64,000 nucleotides of DNA from an uncultured Prevotella sp. GTDB taxonomy: Bacteria > Bacteroidota > Bacteroidia > Bacteroidales > Bacteroidaceae. Positions 24,001 through 30,624 of the stretch are shown here, piece by piece. Positions within the stretch are counted from its first letter, which is position 1; each line of letters opens with the position of its first letter. A program made the position numbers and the translations under genes. The notes under the pieces are model-generated. The model ran no database searches. It had not been told where the DNA came from and saw only the letters and a program-made list of their open reading frames with translations. The stretch spans positions 27,378-91,377 of the forward strand of contig CALUMB010000003.1 in assembly GCA_944321645.1 (NCBI GenBank), in the 5' to 3' direction.

Positions 24001-25575
24001 AGCGGCGGTAAGCTCACCGTTACTTCGCTTGCCAACGAGGTTGGCCAGGAGTACGGCTCGCTCGGTTCAATCGACAAGACCATCACTCTCAACGAAGGCG
24101 CTACCCTTGGCATTTCCGGCGCAGTTGTCAGCGGCCAGAAGATCAACGTCGGTGCAGGTTCGGCCACCATCAATGTCAATCCGGGCTCCTCGCTGACAAT
24201 GAACACCGGCATTGGCGGCGATGCTTCCAACTCCGTGCTCAACGTCACCGGCTCCGGCACATTGACGCTCGGCTCCGGCAACAGCCTTAGCCGCCTCGTC
24301 ATCAAGGGTGCCACTGTCAATGCCATCGAGGCCGGCGCCTCCATCACCCAGCTCCCTGCTGTTGTTGAGTTCCAGGGCGGTACGCTCATCGACCCCAACG
24401 GCGAAAACTCGTACACGACAAACAACGCCTCGTTCTATGTTCCCGAGGGTATGTCGGGCGTGCTCACTTGCGACCCGCGTTGCAACTACAAAGGCTCGCT
24501 CACCGGCTCCGGCACCTTCACTGTCAACGCTGCCGGCCCCCGCAACTACTACCAGGGCGACTGGAGCGCGTTTGAGGGTACGCTCGTTCCCGGCTTGCAG
24601 GAGCGCGGTTCGTTCGATGCAGACTTCACCTTCGACAACAACTACGGCCTGCCCAACGCCACCGTGAAGCTTAACACCGGTGTTGCGTTCAACAACAACG
24701 GCCATGGCGTCACCCTTGGCAACGTTACCGGCTCCGGCACATTCACCGGCTCTGGTGTCTATACCATAGGCGCACTTGGCTCCGACATCAACTTCGGCGG
24801 GCAGTTCTACTCTCCCGTTACAAAGGTTGGCTCCGGCAAGTGGACGCTTAACACGACTAACGCACAGACCAAGATCGGGGCTGTTACAGTCGACGAAGGC
24901 ACGCTCTACCTCAACGCCCTCATGCCTACGACGTCGTTCGTCAACAATGCCGTTACGGTCAACGAGGGAGCCTCAATCGAGGGAGTCGGAATGGTTAATG
25001 TGCTTACCGTCAACAACGGCGGCCAGATTACCCCGGGCCTTGACACCAGCGACGACAGGTATGGTGCTATCGGCACAGTAGCCGGCCTTACCGTAATGCC
25101 GGGTGCAGTGGTCAACCTCAACATCAAGAATGCCTCCAACAGCCTTACCTCAAGGTCTTACCTGCAGGTAGGCACTTCGTTCGCGCTCAATGGCGAGGTG
25201 CGCATCACGCTCAGCCCCGACTACGAGCCTAAGGAAGGCGATGTGATCAAGCTCTGGACTGCCAAGATATTCTACGGCAAGCCCACAGTGGTTCTTCCCG
25301 AACTGCCCAACGGCCTTTGCTGGTACGACGGCCAGCTGCTCAACAAAGAGGGCATACTCGTCGTGGCCGATCCCACTTCCATCTCGTCTATGGCTGCCGA
25401 CGCTGCGGTCAAGTGCCGTGTCTACACACTCAGCGGTGTCCTCGTGACCGAGTTTGAGGCTACTGGTGCCACCGTCGAGGAGCAGGCTGCCTCACACGTT
25501 TCGCAGCCAGGCACCTACATTGTGCGCATCGAGGGCGACACGGCTGCCAAGACCGTGAAGTTCACTGTACGCTAA
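21022..25575 (+). CDS. Rhamnogalacturonan lyase (PL11) fused to autotransporter-like beta-helix repeats and a sorting-type tail
   Basis: A 1517-residue secreted protein with signal peptide MKKRILSMMMLGMLAAGASAQ. Residues about 22-630 are a PL11-type beta-propeller that cleaves the rhamnogalacturonan-I backbone by beta-elimination. It starts ALDRGLVAMKTSGGVFCSWR and contains the calcium-site blades DVDGDGELEI, DWDGDGKAEAVMR and DVDWDGRDEI, and NRTANN-type blades such as GDWREEVIMRTANNNIRIY. Residues about 690-1400 are Gly/Thr/Asn-rich strands with passenger-associated repeats (LVKQGSGVLVLPNVTQTYTG near 705, ITKGGTGSVTINNVNHTGNT near 971, VTKVGSGKWTLNTTNAQTKI near 1266). Residues about 1455-1517 look like a T9SS type A sorting end (VYTLSGVLV, PGTYIVRIEG). 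Simple PL11 enzymes are about 600 residues, so the repeat region is an unusual extension. It has its own promoter and a strong terminator. Confidence 0.88.
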   Translation: MKKRILSMMMLGMLAAGASAQRATDALDRGLVAMKTSGGVFCSWRILGEEYYDVKYNIYRDGTKLNSEPLDVSNFLDAAGTTSSRYSVEAVVRGVPQEHSKSVTPFASGSNYLEIKMDHGNLTSTYIPNDACCADVDGDGELEILLKFDNSNDINTGYLPGGYNGEYATVEVYKLDGTKLWWLDFGPNMADFQNNENNIVAYDWDGDGKAEAVMRAADGTTIHMANGQTHVVGDPNKNYRPAGPNGGTNFFMHEGAEYLLYLNGETGEVYQELEYPLKRLEDGETDLNAAWGDGYGHRSTKHFFGAPVLDGRKPSIFLARGIYTQHKMIALDVDPATHTLTERWRWNCKDSSSPWYGQGYHNYGIADVDWDGRDEIVFGSMVIDDNGNGLSTSGLGHGDAQHCSDFDPYTFGQEIFCCNESRPGNNFRDATTSKIYYRYNAGDDDGRGMMGKFVRDIPGAQGISSRDPHLIGAASHAAVVGYDKSSFSIADNFRIYWDGDLCEETFNYRSGKNTEGTIISATKGQIAILSGSMTNNDTKGTPCYQGDVFGDWREEVIMRTANNNIRIYTTNVETPWRNYTLWHDFQYRQAMVWQMCGYNQPPHVSYFLGEMEGITMAPPPLTMAGRDEIANGGSISSAYNDKHIIMCETGDMTVSVADGASPYIFTDNAPTWTQGHDDNNNITTDTYTHTLTGGAFAGAMRLVKQGSGVLVLPNVTQTYTGSTDVWGGTLSFDGTLQSSRLWLNRHTRLVSDGGKFLKGIQADYNATIVPGGEKNIGTIESDSLILNFGSRLLIDLFSDGIASDCVKANVLKIGKVDWKNGPQYSTPVLEFVCTPAEGEERIAEGKYLIGEFGSIEGNLDDLVIEGLNSQRKALTYEDGKLYLTIENFNPGNVTWIGAESAEWNVDLASNFRVDGSEDVRSFVQGDAVTFDDNASVTDVVINGSVAPKSVVFNNSVKNFTISGDSISGDPTITKGGTGSVTINNVNHTGNTTISGGKLTVTSLANEVGQEYGSLGSIDKTITLNEGATLGISGAVVSGQKINVGAGSATINVNPGSSLTMNTGIGGDASNSVLNVTGSGTLTLGSGNSLSRLVIKGATVNAIEAGASITQLPAVVEFQGGTLIDPNGENSYTTNNASFYVPEGMSGVLTCDPRCNYKGSLTGSGTFTVNAAGPRNYYQGDWSAFEGTLVPGLQERGSFDADFTFDNNYGLPNATVKLNTGVAFNNNGHGVTLGNVTGSGTFTGSGVYTIGALGSDINFGGQFYSPVTKVGSGKWTLNTTNAQTKIGAVTVDEGTLYLNALMPTTSFVNNAVTVNEGASIEGVGMVNVLTVNNGGQITPGLDTSDDRYGAIGTVAGLTVMPGAVVNLNIKNASNSLTSRSYLQVGTSFALNGEVRITLSPDYEPKEGDVIKLWTAKIFYGKPTVVLPELPNGLCWYDGQLLNKEGILVVADPTSISSMAADAAVKCRVYTLSGVLVTEFEATGATVEEQAASHVSQPGTYIVRIEGDTAAKTVKFTVR

Positions 25576-25648
25576 CTCTTGGTGAGTGTGGCGAGCCGCT
25601 TAAGTGTTCAGCAGGCATTGTTGGCTCAACCGCCCTCTCCCGTAATAT

Positions 25649-25687
25649 ACTCCCCCGCCGGGTTAAAGCCGGGCGGGGGAGTTTTTA
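25649..25687 (+). terminator. Rho-independent terminator of the PL11 gene
   Basis: Stem ACTCCCCCGCC with GGCGGGGGAGT, 11 bp, then TTTTT. It lies 74 bases after the stop. Confidence 0.9.
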
Positions 25688-25723
25688 TTGATGCTACTCT
25701 TCTTTCCAGCTTGTTTCATACAC

Positions 25724-25840
25724 ATTAATGAATGTCTGCATTTTGCATAGACGAATGAAATAAGGAATCGAAGAAGCATACGTCCTCTAACTCCTTAGCG
25801 GAACGCAGTGAAGCGATGACTTCTTATGACTCCTTTGATT
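25724..25840 (+). repeat. Intergenic repeat family R, copy 1
   Basis: Shares two long identical blocks with 29855-29972: GCATTTTGCATAGACGAATGA, and a 29-base block at 25782-25810 running from GTCCTCTAACTCC to GAACGCAGTG. The flanking text is similar but diverged (CTCCTTTGA near the end). It lies in the 489-base spacer 25576-26064, which also holds a terminator and a promoter and no gene that I can support. Confidence 0.8.
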
Positions 25841-25964
25841 TGGAGCTTTGCGGATATTCCATACACATTATTATATATTGGCTTTCATCAACGCCGCCCG
25901 CTGTACAGCCATTGTTAAAAATGAATAAATACGCCGCCATCGCCTCAAAATCCATACGCTAAAG

Positions 25965-25995
25965 TTTGCCCTTTCGGGCTTTTTGCTTAACTTTG
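25965..25995 (+). promoter_or_regulatory. Consensus Bacteroidota promoter
   Basis: TTTG (25965-25968), a 19-base spacer and TAACTTTG (25988-25995): a full match to the Bacteroidota consensus. A small GCCC-TTTC-GGGC palindrome sits inside the spacer. The leader to the ATG at 26065 is about 63 bases. Confidence 0.85.
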
Positions 25996-26064
25996 CAGTG
26001 TCAGACAATGCGGAAACGTATATACTAAAAACATTTTATATTACTTACTTAATTATTCAACATT

Positions 26065-28719
26065 ATGAAAAAGCAATTACTATTAATGATGGCTGCCTGC
26101 ATTGGGGCGACATCGTCTGCCTTTGCTGCTTACGAGGAAGGCGACTATGTCTACACCTCAACGGGTAAGTACAGGATTGATGGTGCCAACATGCTTCCCA
26201 ACGGCGACTTCTCCAATGGTACGGCAGAGTGGACAAACCTCACCGGCGGCGCTTTGACTGACACCGTGACTGTCATTACCTCTGGCGGCCCCGAAGGTAT
26301 GCCCTACCTCCAGATCTCTAAGGGTGGCGGAACGATGGGGACCAGTCTCAGCAACTCGTCCAACTTCCGCTGCAGCTACGAACTTGCCCCCGGTAGCTAC
26401 ATTTTCACCTACAAGGTGAAGTCTAGCACAGGCGGTGTGCTCTCCAATGCACGCTCTTCTGGCCGTAACGACAACTACCAGGACGTTTACATCAACTCTG
26501 ACGGTACTTGTCCCTTCCCCACCGAGACCGACAACAACAAAATCACCGCGAGTGTGGCAGAGTGGCTCGACCTCCCCGCAGGTGAGTGGGTGACCATCAA
26601 CTACTACTACTCTACCGCTGCAACGGAGCACGTAAACTTCGAGTTCTTCAACGTTTCCGTTTACGACTGCTTCACCGATTTCGGCGTTTATCCTGCCCAC
26701 GAGGTTGGTAACGACGTTATCCTCCGGAACGGTTACGACTTCCTGAAGGATCTTTCCGCCGGCATAAGTGCTGTGGAAGGGTTCGGCTCGAAGGTGAACA
26801 CAGCCTTGATCGACGAAATGGCTCTGCCTGCACTCGATGCTGCGCTCGACGGCTCCGATGGCACGCTTGAGACCCCGGACGGAGTTAACCAGTCTCTCGG
26901 AATGTACATCAACAATGCAGGAAGTGCCGTTGATATGTTCATGACCTTGGGCGTGGATATGGTTACGCCAATCGCCGTAAACGTTGGCCCTTACTTCAGC
27001 AGCACGTTCAACCTCGACGAAGGTACCACATACGGCGCAAACAAGGGCGTGAACAATGGCTGGAAGGACTCCGGCGGCCGTTGGGGCGTTCAAGCTCCGT
27101 GGGCTAACATGACCACCAACCATATCTTTGCCAGCATTGGCGCAAACTATGGTCTTGGCGAGGGTGCTGCTTACATCACTACTCCCATGCCCGCCGGCAA
27201 GTATGCGTTCATTGTGCAAGCATCGGCTGTGAAGTATTATGCCAATGGTAAGGGTAAAACTTCAAACTACTACATCCCCGACTACTCCAACCCGCGTAGC
27301 GACAAGGAACTTGGCTTCTTCATCAATGGCGATACTTGCTGGATTGAGGATGTTCCCACCACTTGGGGTGCTTACTACTATCATGTGTTCGATGTTGCCG
27401 AGGGTGGCGACATGACTGTTGGCTTCGCCCGTAAGGCTACTCCCGTTTTCGCAGGCAACGATCGCAGCAATAAGGTGAGCGGCGGTGGCGAGGTGCGCTT
27501 CGACGTGATTGGCCTCTATGCCCTTGGCAAGACTGATGCCGACATCGAGCAGTTCAACACCCAGCGCAACTTCGACAATGCGCTCAACGCACTCGAAGTG
27601 ATGAGGGATTCTGCCATCACGCTCCACAATAATACCGCTAAGTATGTGTTCGGTCATGAGGCCATCCAGGACAGCATCGACGTGGCTAACCAGGTGATTG
27701 CGCAGAACACAGAGGTCAACCAGACCAGCATCGACGCTCTCAACGGCTTTGTTTCCCACGTGCGCAACGCCATCAACGCCTTCCACACTGCCAATGCAGA
27801 GTATGTTGACCTTGCCGACGGTATCGAGTATGCTAAGTCTTACGAGGGTGACGAGAACCGTCCTGCCGGTCAGGCCGACCTTTCTGCTGCCATCAAGGTT
27901 GCCGAGGGTGTTCATGGCAGCTATGTGGCTCCCGCACAGCGCACTCCTGAAGACTCCACCAAGCTCGTCAACGCTACCACTACGCTCAATGCTGCAGTGC
28001 AGACCTTCCTCTTGGCAAATGCCACATACCAGAATCCTGCCAGCATCATGATTACCAATGCCGACTTCAGCGACAATAGCAATGGTTGGGCTGTTGACCC
28101 GTCCGGTGGCAATGCCGCTTGGAAGTATGGTGACCTTGACACCCAGACCGAGTCTGGAACTGTTCATTGCATCTTCTTCAACCGTGGTACTGTTGCTACC
28201 GACCAGAAGTGGCTCTATCAGGATGTTCCTGTAACCGCAACCGGTGCTTACGAGTTCTTCGCAACTATAGCCGTCCACAACTCTAAGTGGAATGACCTCG
28301 ACCAGAACACCAACACTTACCTCTTCCTCAACAAGGACTCTGTGATGGCAATCTCTAAGGGTGCTAACTCAAATTCGCAGACGCTTGGCTCGTTCAGGAT
28401 CCAGAGCATCGTTTCCAACGTTAAGGATCTCAACGACACCGAGGAGTGCGTAGTTCCCGGTCATGTTCGTATCGGCCTTGAGAAGCGCGACAACACGCTC
28501 CAGTTGAACATGATTTACTTCGGTAACCCGATTCTCTACTACTACGGTACATGGGAAGACTATCTCGCCGGTATCTACGATGTTGAGGTCGTTCCGACCA
28601 ACGCTTCTTACGATGTCTACAACCTCAGCGGCATGAAGGTTCGCTCCAACGCCACCTCTCTCGATGGTTTGGCAAAGGGCATCTACATCGTCAACGGTAA
28701 GAAAGTTGTGGTTGACTAA
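26065..28719 (+). CDS. Large secreted modular protein with carbohydrate-binding-like and helical domains
   Basis: An 884-residue secreted protein with signal peptide ending SSAFAAY. It contains an N-terminal beta-sandwich with the NGDFSNGTAEWT start of CBM4/CBM-like modules (about 40-210), a middle module with TPMPAGKYAFIVQASAVKYY (about 300-495), two helical repeats of FIVAR-like character (about 500-655), a second NADFSDNSNGWAVD beta-sandwich (about 662-820), and the tail YDVYNLSGMKVRSN...IYIVNGKKVVVD. No catalytic motif was seen, so a cell-surface or secreted glycan-binding protein is the best guess. Being next to PL11, with a consensus promoter and strong terminator of its own, it may serve pectin binding. 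Last residue Asp instead of Lys in the VVVK-type tail is a small oddity. Confidence 0.72.
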   Translation: MKKQLLLMMAACIGATSSAFAAYEEGDYVYTSTGKYRIDGANMLPNGDFSNGTAEWTNLTGGALTDTVTVITSGGPEGMPYLQISKGGGTMGTSLSNSSNFRCSYELAPGSYIFTYKVKSSTGGVLSNARSSGRNDNYQDVYINSDGTCPFPTETDNNKITASVAEWLDLPAGEWVTINYYYSTAATEHVNFEFFNVSVYDCFTDFGVYPAHEVGNDVILRNGYDFLKDLSAGISAVEGFGSKVNTALIDEMALPALDAALDGSDGTLETPDGVNQSLGMYINNAGSAVDMFMTLGVDMVTPIAVNVGPYFSSTFNLDEGTTYGANKGVNNGWKDSGGRWGVQAPWANMTTNHIFASIGANYGLGEGAAYITTPMPAGKYAFIVQASAVKYYANGKGKTSNYYIPDYSNPRSDKELGFFINGDTCWIEDVPTTWGAYYYHVFDVAEGGDMTVGFARKATPVFAGNDRSNKVSGGGEVRFDVIGLYALGKTDADIEQFNTQRNFDNALNALEVMRDSAITLHNNTAKYVFGHEAIQDSIDVANQVIAQNTEVNQTSIDALNGFVSHVRNAINAFHTANAEYVDLADGIEYAKSYEGDENRPAGQADLSAAIKVAEGVHGSYVAPAQRTPEDSTKLVNATTTLNAAVQTFLLANATYQNPASIMITNADFSDNSNGWAVDPSGGNAAWKYGDLDTQTESGTVHCIFFNRGTVATDQKWLYQDVPVTATGAYEFFATIAVHNSKWNDLDQNTNTYLFLNKDSVMAISKGANSNSQTLGSFRIQSIVSNVKDLNDTEECVVPGHVRIGLEKRDNTLQLNMIYFGNPILYYYGTWEDYLAGIYDVEVVPTNASYDVYNLSGMKVRSNATSLDGLAKGIYIVNGKKVVVD

Positions 28720-28738
28720 TATTTTGATTGATTAAAAT

Positions 28739-28773
28739 AGAAAGAGCCAGGAGCATTATTCCTGGCTCTTTCT
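28739..28773 (+). terminator. Hairpin terminator, 14-bp stem
   Basis: AGAAAGAGCCAGGA pairs perfectly with TCCTGGCTCTTTCT around a 7-base loop, 19 bases after the stop. A strict T-run is absent beyond the TTTCT at the end of the stem. Confidence 0.8.
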
Positions 28774-28827
28774 ATAAAATTGATTGAAATTTATAACTTT
28801 CTTTTGTTGAATTTAAGCAAATTATTT

Positions 28828-29401
28828 ATGAAACCATATTTTTTATTTTTTCTTGTTTGCGCTTAGTCTGCTCTCTTGTTCTTCTGATGATGAATATTTT
28901 GGCGCATCTCAAACGCGAACTTTAGATTTGGACAGTCGGAAATCTTATACTCAGATTAACAATTTTGAGTTGTCCGGAGGGGGAAAATATAAAACGTTGA
29001 TGGTGACTCCTGCCGAAGGATGGTTTGTTGGCGAAAATGACCCATTCCCCTTTCGTGAAAGTGACGAAGACGCATCTGATTTTGTCATTATTGCAGATGC
29101 CAGCCGAATTAATTTGCGCCCGGGATGGTCTTTTTTCTCATTTCCAGAAACAGGTCTATTTTCTGATATAGAGTTCTTTAATATTGCTACACAGCAGTTT
29201 GAGTTGCCACGAGCTTTTATCGGTGACGAAATTGCGATATGGGGAAGCGAAGAAGAATATACGAATGAAGATTTGAGGGCACATGAGGGCGATGTTGAAT
29301 ATTTTACAAAAGTAAGCCGTTCTTTTGTTTGTCGCCACATTACCACTTTGGAAAATCGAGATATGTACGTTGTTTACAACAATGGGGTTTGGTATGATTA
29401 A
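28828..29401 (+). CDS. AT-rich small lipoprotein gene with an apparent frameshift in the signal peptide
   Basis: Translation from the ATG at 28828 gives MKPYFLFFLVCA and then stops. Removing one T from the adjoining T6 runs at about 28839-28851 restores MKPYFYFFLFALSLLSC followed by SSDDE, a textbook lipoprotein signal with lipobox LLSC. Without the correction only a TTG start at 28853 (182 residues, signal too short) is available. So the gene is either frameshifted by a homopolymer insertion, phase-variable, or misread at that run. The mature part (about 170 residues: TLDLDSRKSYTQINNFEL, MVTPAEGWFVGEND) is not recognised. The base composition is clearly more AT-rich than its neighbours, suggesting transfer. 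The upstream -7-like TAACTTTC (28794) is one base off consensus. Confidence 0.6.
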
Positions 29402-29710
29402 GTTTATAATTTGGTGGCTGTAAGTTATAGTTTGATTGATGCTTAATCGTTGCTGCCTGATTTTTTGTTGTCCAAACAGTGGAGTGGAAACATCTCTTCA
29501 CTCCATTTTGTGTAATTCCAATTTTGGTGCGTACACTTTGGTCAATATATGTTGACTATTTTTTCCGACCGAAGTTGTTTCAAAATATTTGGCGAGTGGT
29601 TGATGGATTGGATTTACGTTGTTTTTTCTTCACGAGTTCTGCCCCATCCTTTTTCTGTTCTTTTCTTCGTTGTGTGACATTGCCAGATTCTTTTCGGTTT
29701 TTATTTTGCT

Positions 29711-29759
29711 TTATATTAATGTCAGTATTTGGCATAGACGAATGCGGACATTAATATTG
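29711..29759. repeat. Palindromic mini-copy of repeat R
   Basis: ATATTAATGTC and GACATTAATAT form perfect 11-bp arms around a centre containing GGCATAGACGAATGC. The centre matches the GCATAGACGAATG block of the longer R repeats. Confidence 0.7.
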
Positions 29760-29808
29760 TTTTGTGGCTTGTTCCCCGCAGTAATCCTGCAGATGTGCCG
29801 CCGCTTTT

Positions 29809-29829
29809 CCCTCCTTTTCCAAAGGAGGG
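29809..29829. repeat. CCCTCCTTT / AAAGGAGGG hairpin
   Basis: A perfect 9-bp inverted repeat with a 3-base loop, followed by GGCAGGGGTGG. It resembles the C-rich/G-rich hairpins at 16483 and 20768. Confidence 0.65.
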
Positions 29830-29854
29830 GCAGGGGTGGTTTATATGAAATATT

Positions 29855-29972
29855 GAAATATGAATATCCGCATTTTGCATAGACGAATGAAAAAAGAAAC
29901 TGAAGAAGCAAATGTCCTCTAACTCCTTAGCGGAACGCAGTGGAGCGATAACTCCTTTAGCTCCTTTGAATG
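29855..29972 (+). repeat. Intergenic repeat family R, copy 2
   Basis: Same two identical blocks and order as copy 1 at 25724-25840. The two copies flank the 26065-29401 gene pair in direct orientation. Confidence 0.8.
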
Positions 29973-30037
29973 GATATCTTTCTGTCCGATTCGCGTTTTG
30001 TTTCTATGACTGTGCGGCTTTTTACTTCTGCCATTAC

Positions 30038-30254
30038 TTGCATATATGCAACTATCCCCAGCCTCTTTCCCGCCGTCTTCCGCCTTGCGCCGTTTTGGCT
30101 TGCCAAATGCGCCGTTTTGGCTTCCGTTTCGTGCCGTTTTGTTCTCCAAAATGGCACGTTTTGCACTGCAAAATGGCGGTGTTCGTAATGCCTTGTGTGC
30201 CAAGATGTTACCCGATATATGTTCCGTTAATGTATTTAACACACAAATGTTAAA
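30038..30254 (+). repeat. 217-bp composite element, copy B
   Basis: Starts with the perfect palindrome TTGCATATATGCAA (30038-30051) and ends with TTTAAC-ACACAAAT-GTTAAA (30235-30254). Between them are three GCCGTTTTG words (30089, 30111, 30133) and their partial complements (CAAAATGGC at about 30147 and 30170), giving several hairpins with G-T pairs. Confidence 0.8.
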
Positions 30255-30533
30255 TATCCGCTCGTTGCCATTCCGCCAATTCGCCTTGCGTCTTACTGCA
30301 TGGACAATTGCAGGTCGCAGTGCGGTGGCGGATTTGCCGCATCCACGCTGGCTGTTTGTGGCGTGGATGGGCGGCTTTGCCGCGCTTCCATCCATTCCAC
30401 CTTTGTTGGCTTTTGTGCCTTAATTTTGTCAAAATACACACCTATTTGATATGCCGTGGGCGGTGTTACGAATTAATTTCAAAGAAACATTAAAAAAAAC
30501 TCCGATTTGTTTTCTTCATTTGCAAAAAACTCG

Positions 30534-30541
30534 TAACTTTG
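30534..30541 (+). promoter_or_regulatory. -7 element of the FAS1/SusCD operon
   Basis: TAACTTTG matches the consensus. The nearest upstream TTTG elements give spacers of 11 or 24 bases, so the -33 contact is not ideal, as is common for regulated SusCD promoters. The leader to the ATG at 30625 is about 77 bases. Confidence 0.6.
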
Positions 30542-30624
30542 TGCCATGCAATAACTGAGAATCAGATTCCATTCTACCTATTAACAAATATTTGTCAATA
30601 ACTAAATTAAGTAATAAAAGCAGT

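Larger units (their letters stand above)
29402..30624. other. 1.2 kb gene-poor, repeat-rich spacer
   Basis: No reading frame in this stretch has a family match, signal peptide or plausible start that I can support. It holds, in order: a TGGAGTG/CACTCCA hairpin (29480-29505) that may end the lipoprotein transcript, a palindromic mini-copy of repeat R (29711-29759), a CCCTCCTTT hairpin (29809-29829), repeat R copy 2 (29855-29972), composite element copy B (30038-30254), a CATCCACG/CGTGGATG inverted repeat (30340-30369), and a -7 element (30534-30541) for the SusCD operon. Confidence 0.7.

Noticed and set aside
29479-29754. Open frame in the repeat-rich spacer
   Set aside because: Translation is Phe/Cys-rich without family pattern, and it overlaps the palindromic repeat. 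Treated as chance.
30081-30180. Repeated GCCGTTTTG words could suggest a CRISPR array
   Set aside because: The words are 8-10 bases, unevenly spaced, partly inverted and self-complementary, with no spacer-repeat periodicity and no cas genes.
30225-30256. ATTTAAC-N8-GTTAAAT resembles the integron attC boxes RYYYAAC and GTTRRRY
   Set aside because: In attC sites the two boxes are the outer ends of a much longer palindrome and are not 8 bases apart. No integrase or gene-cassette array is present.
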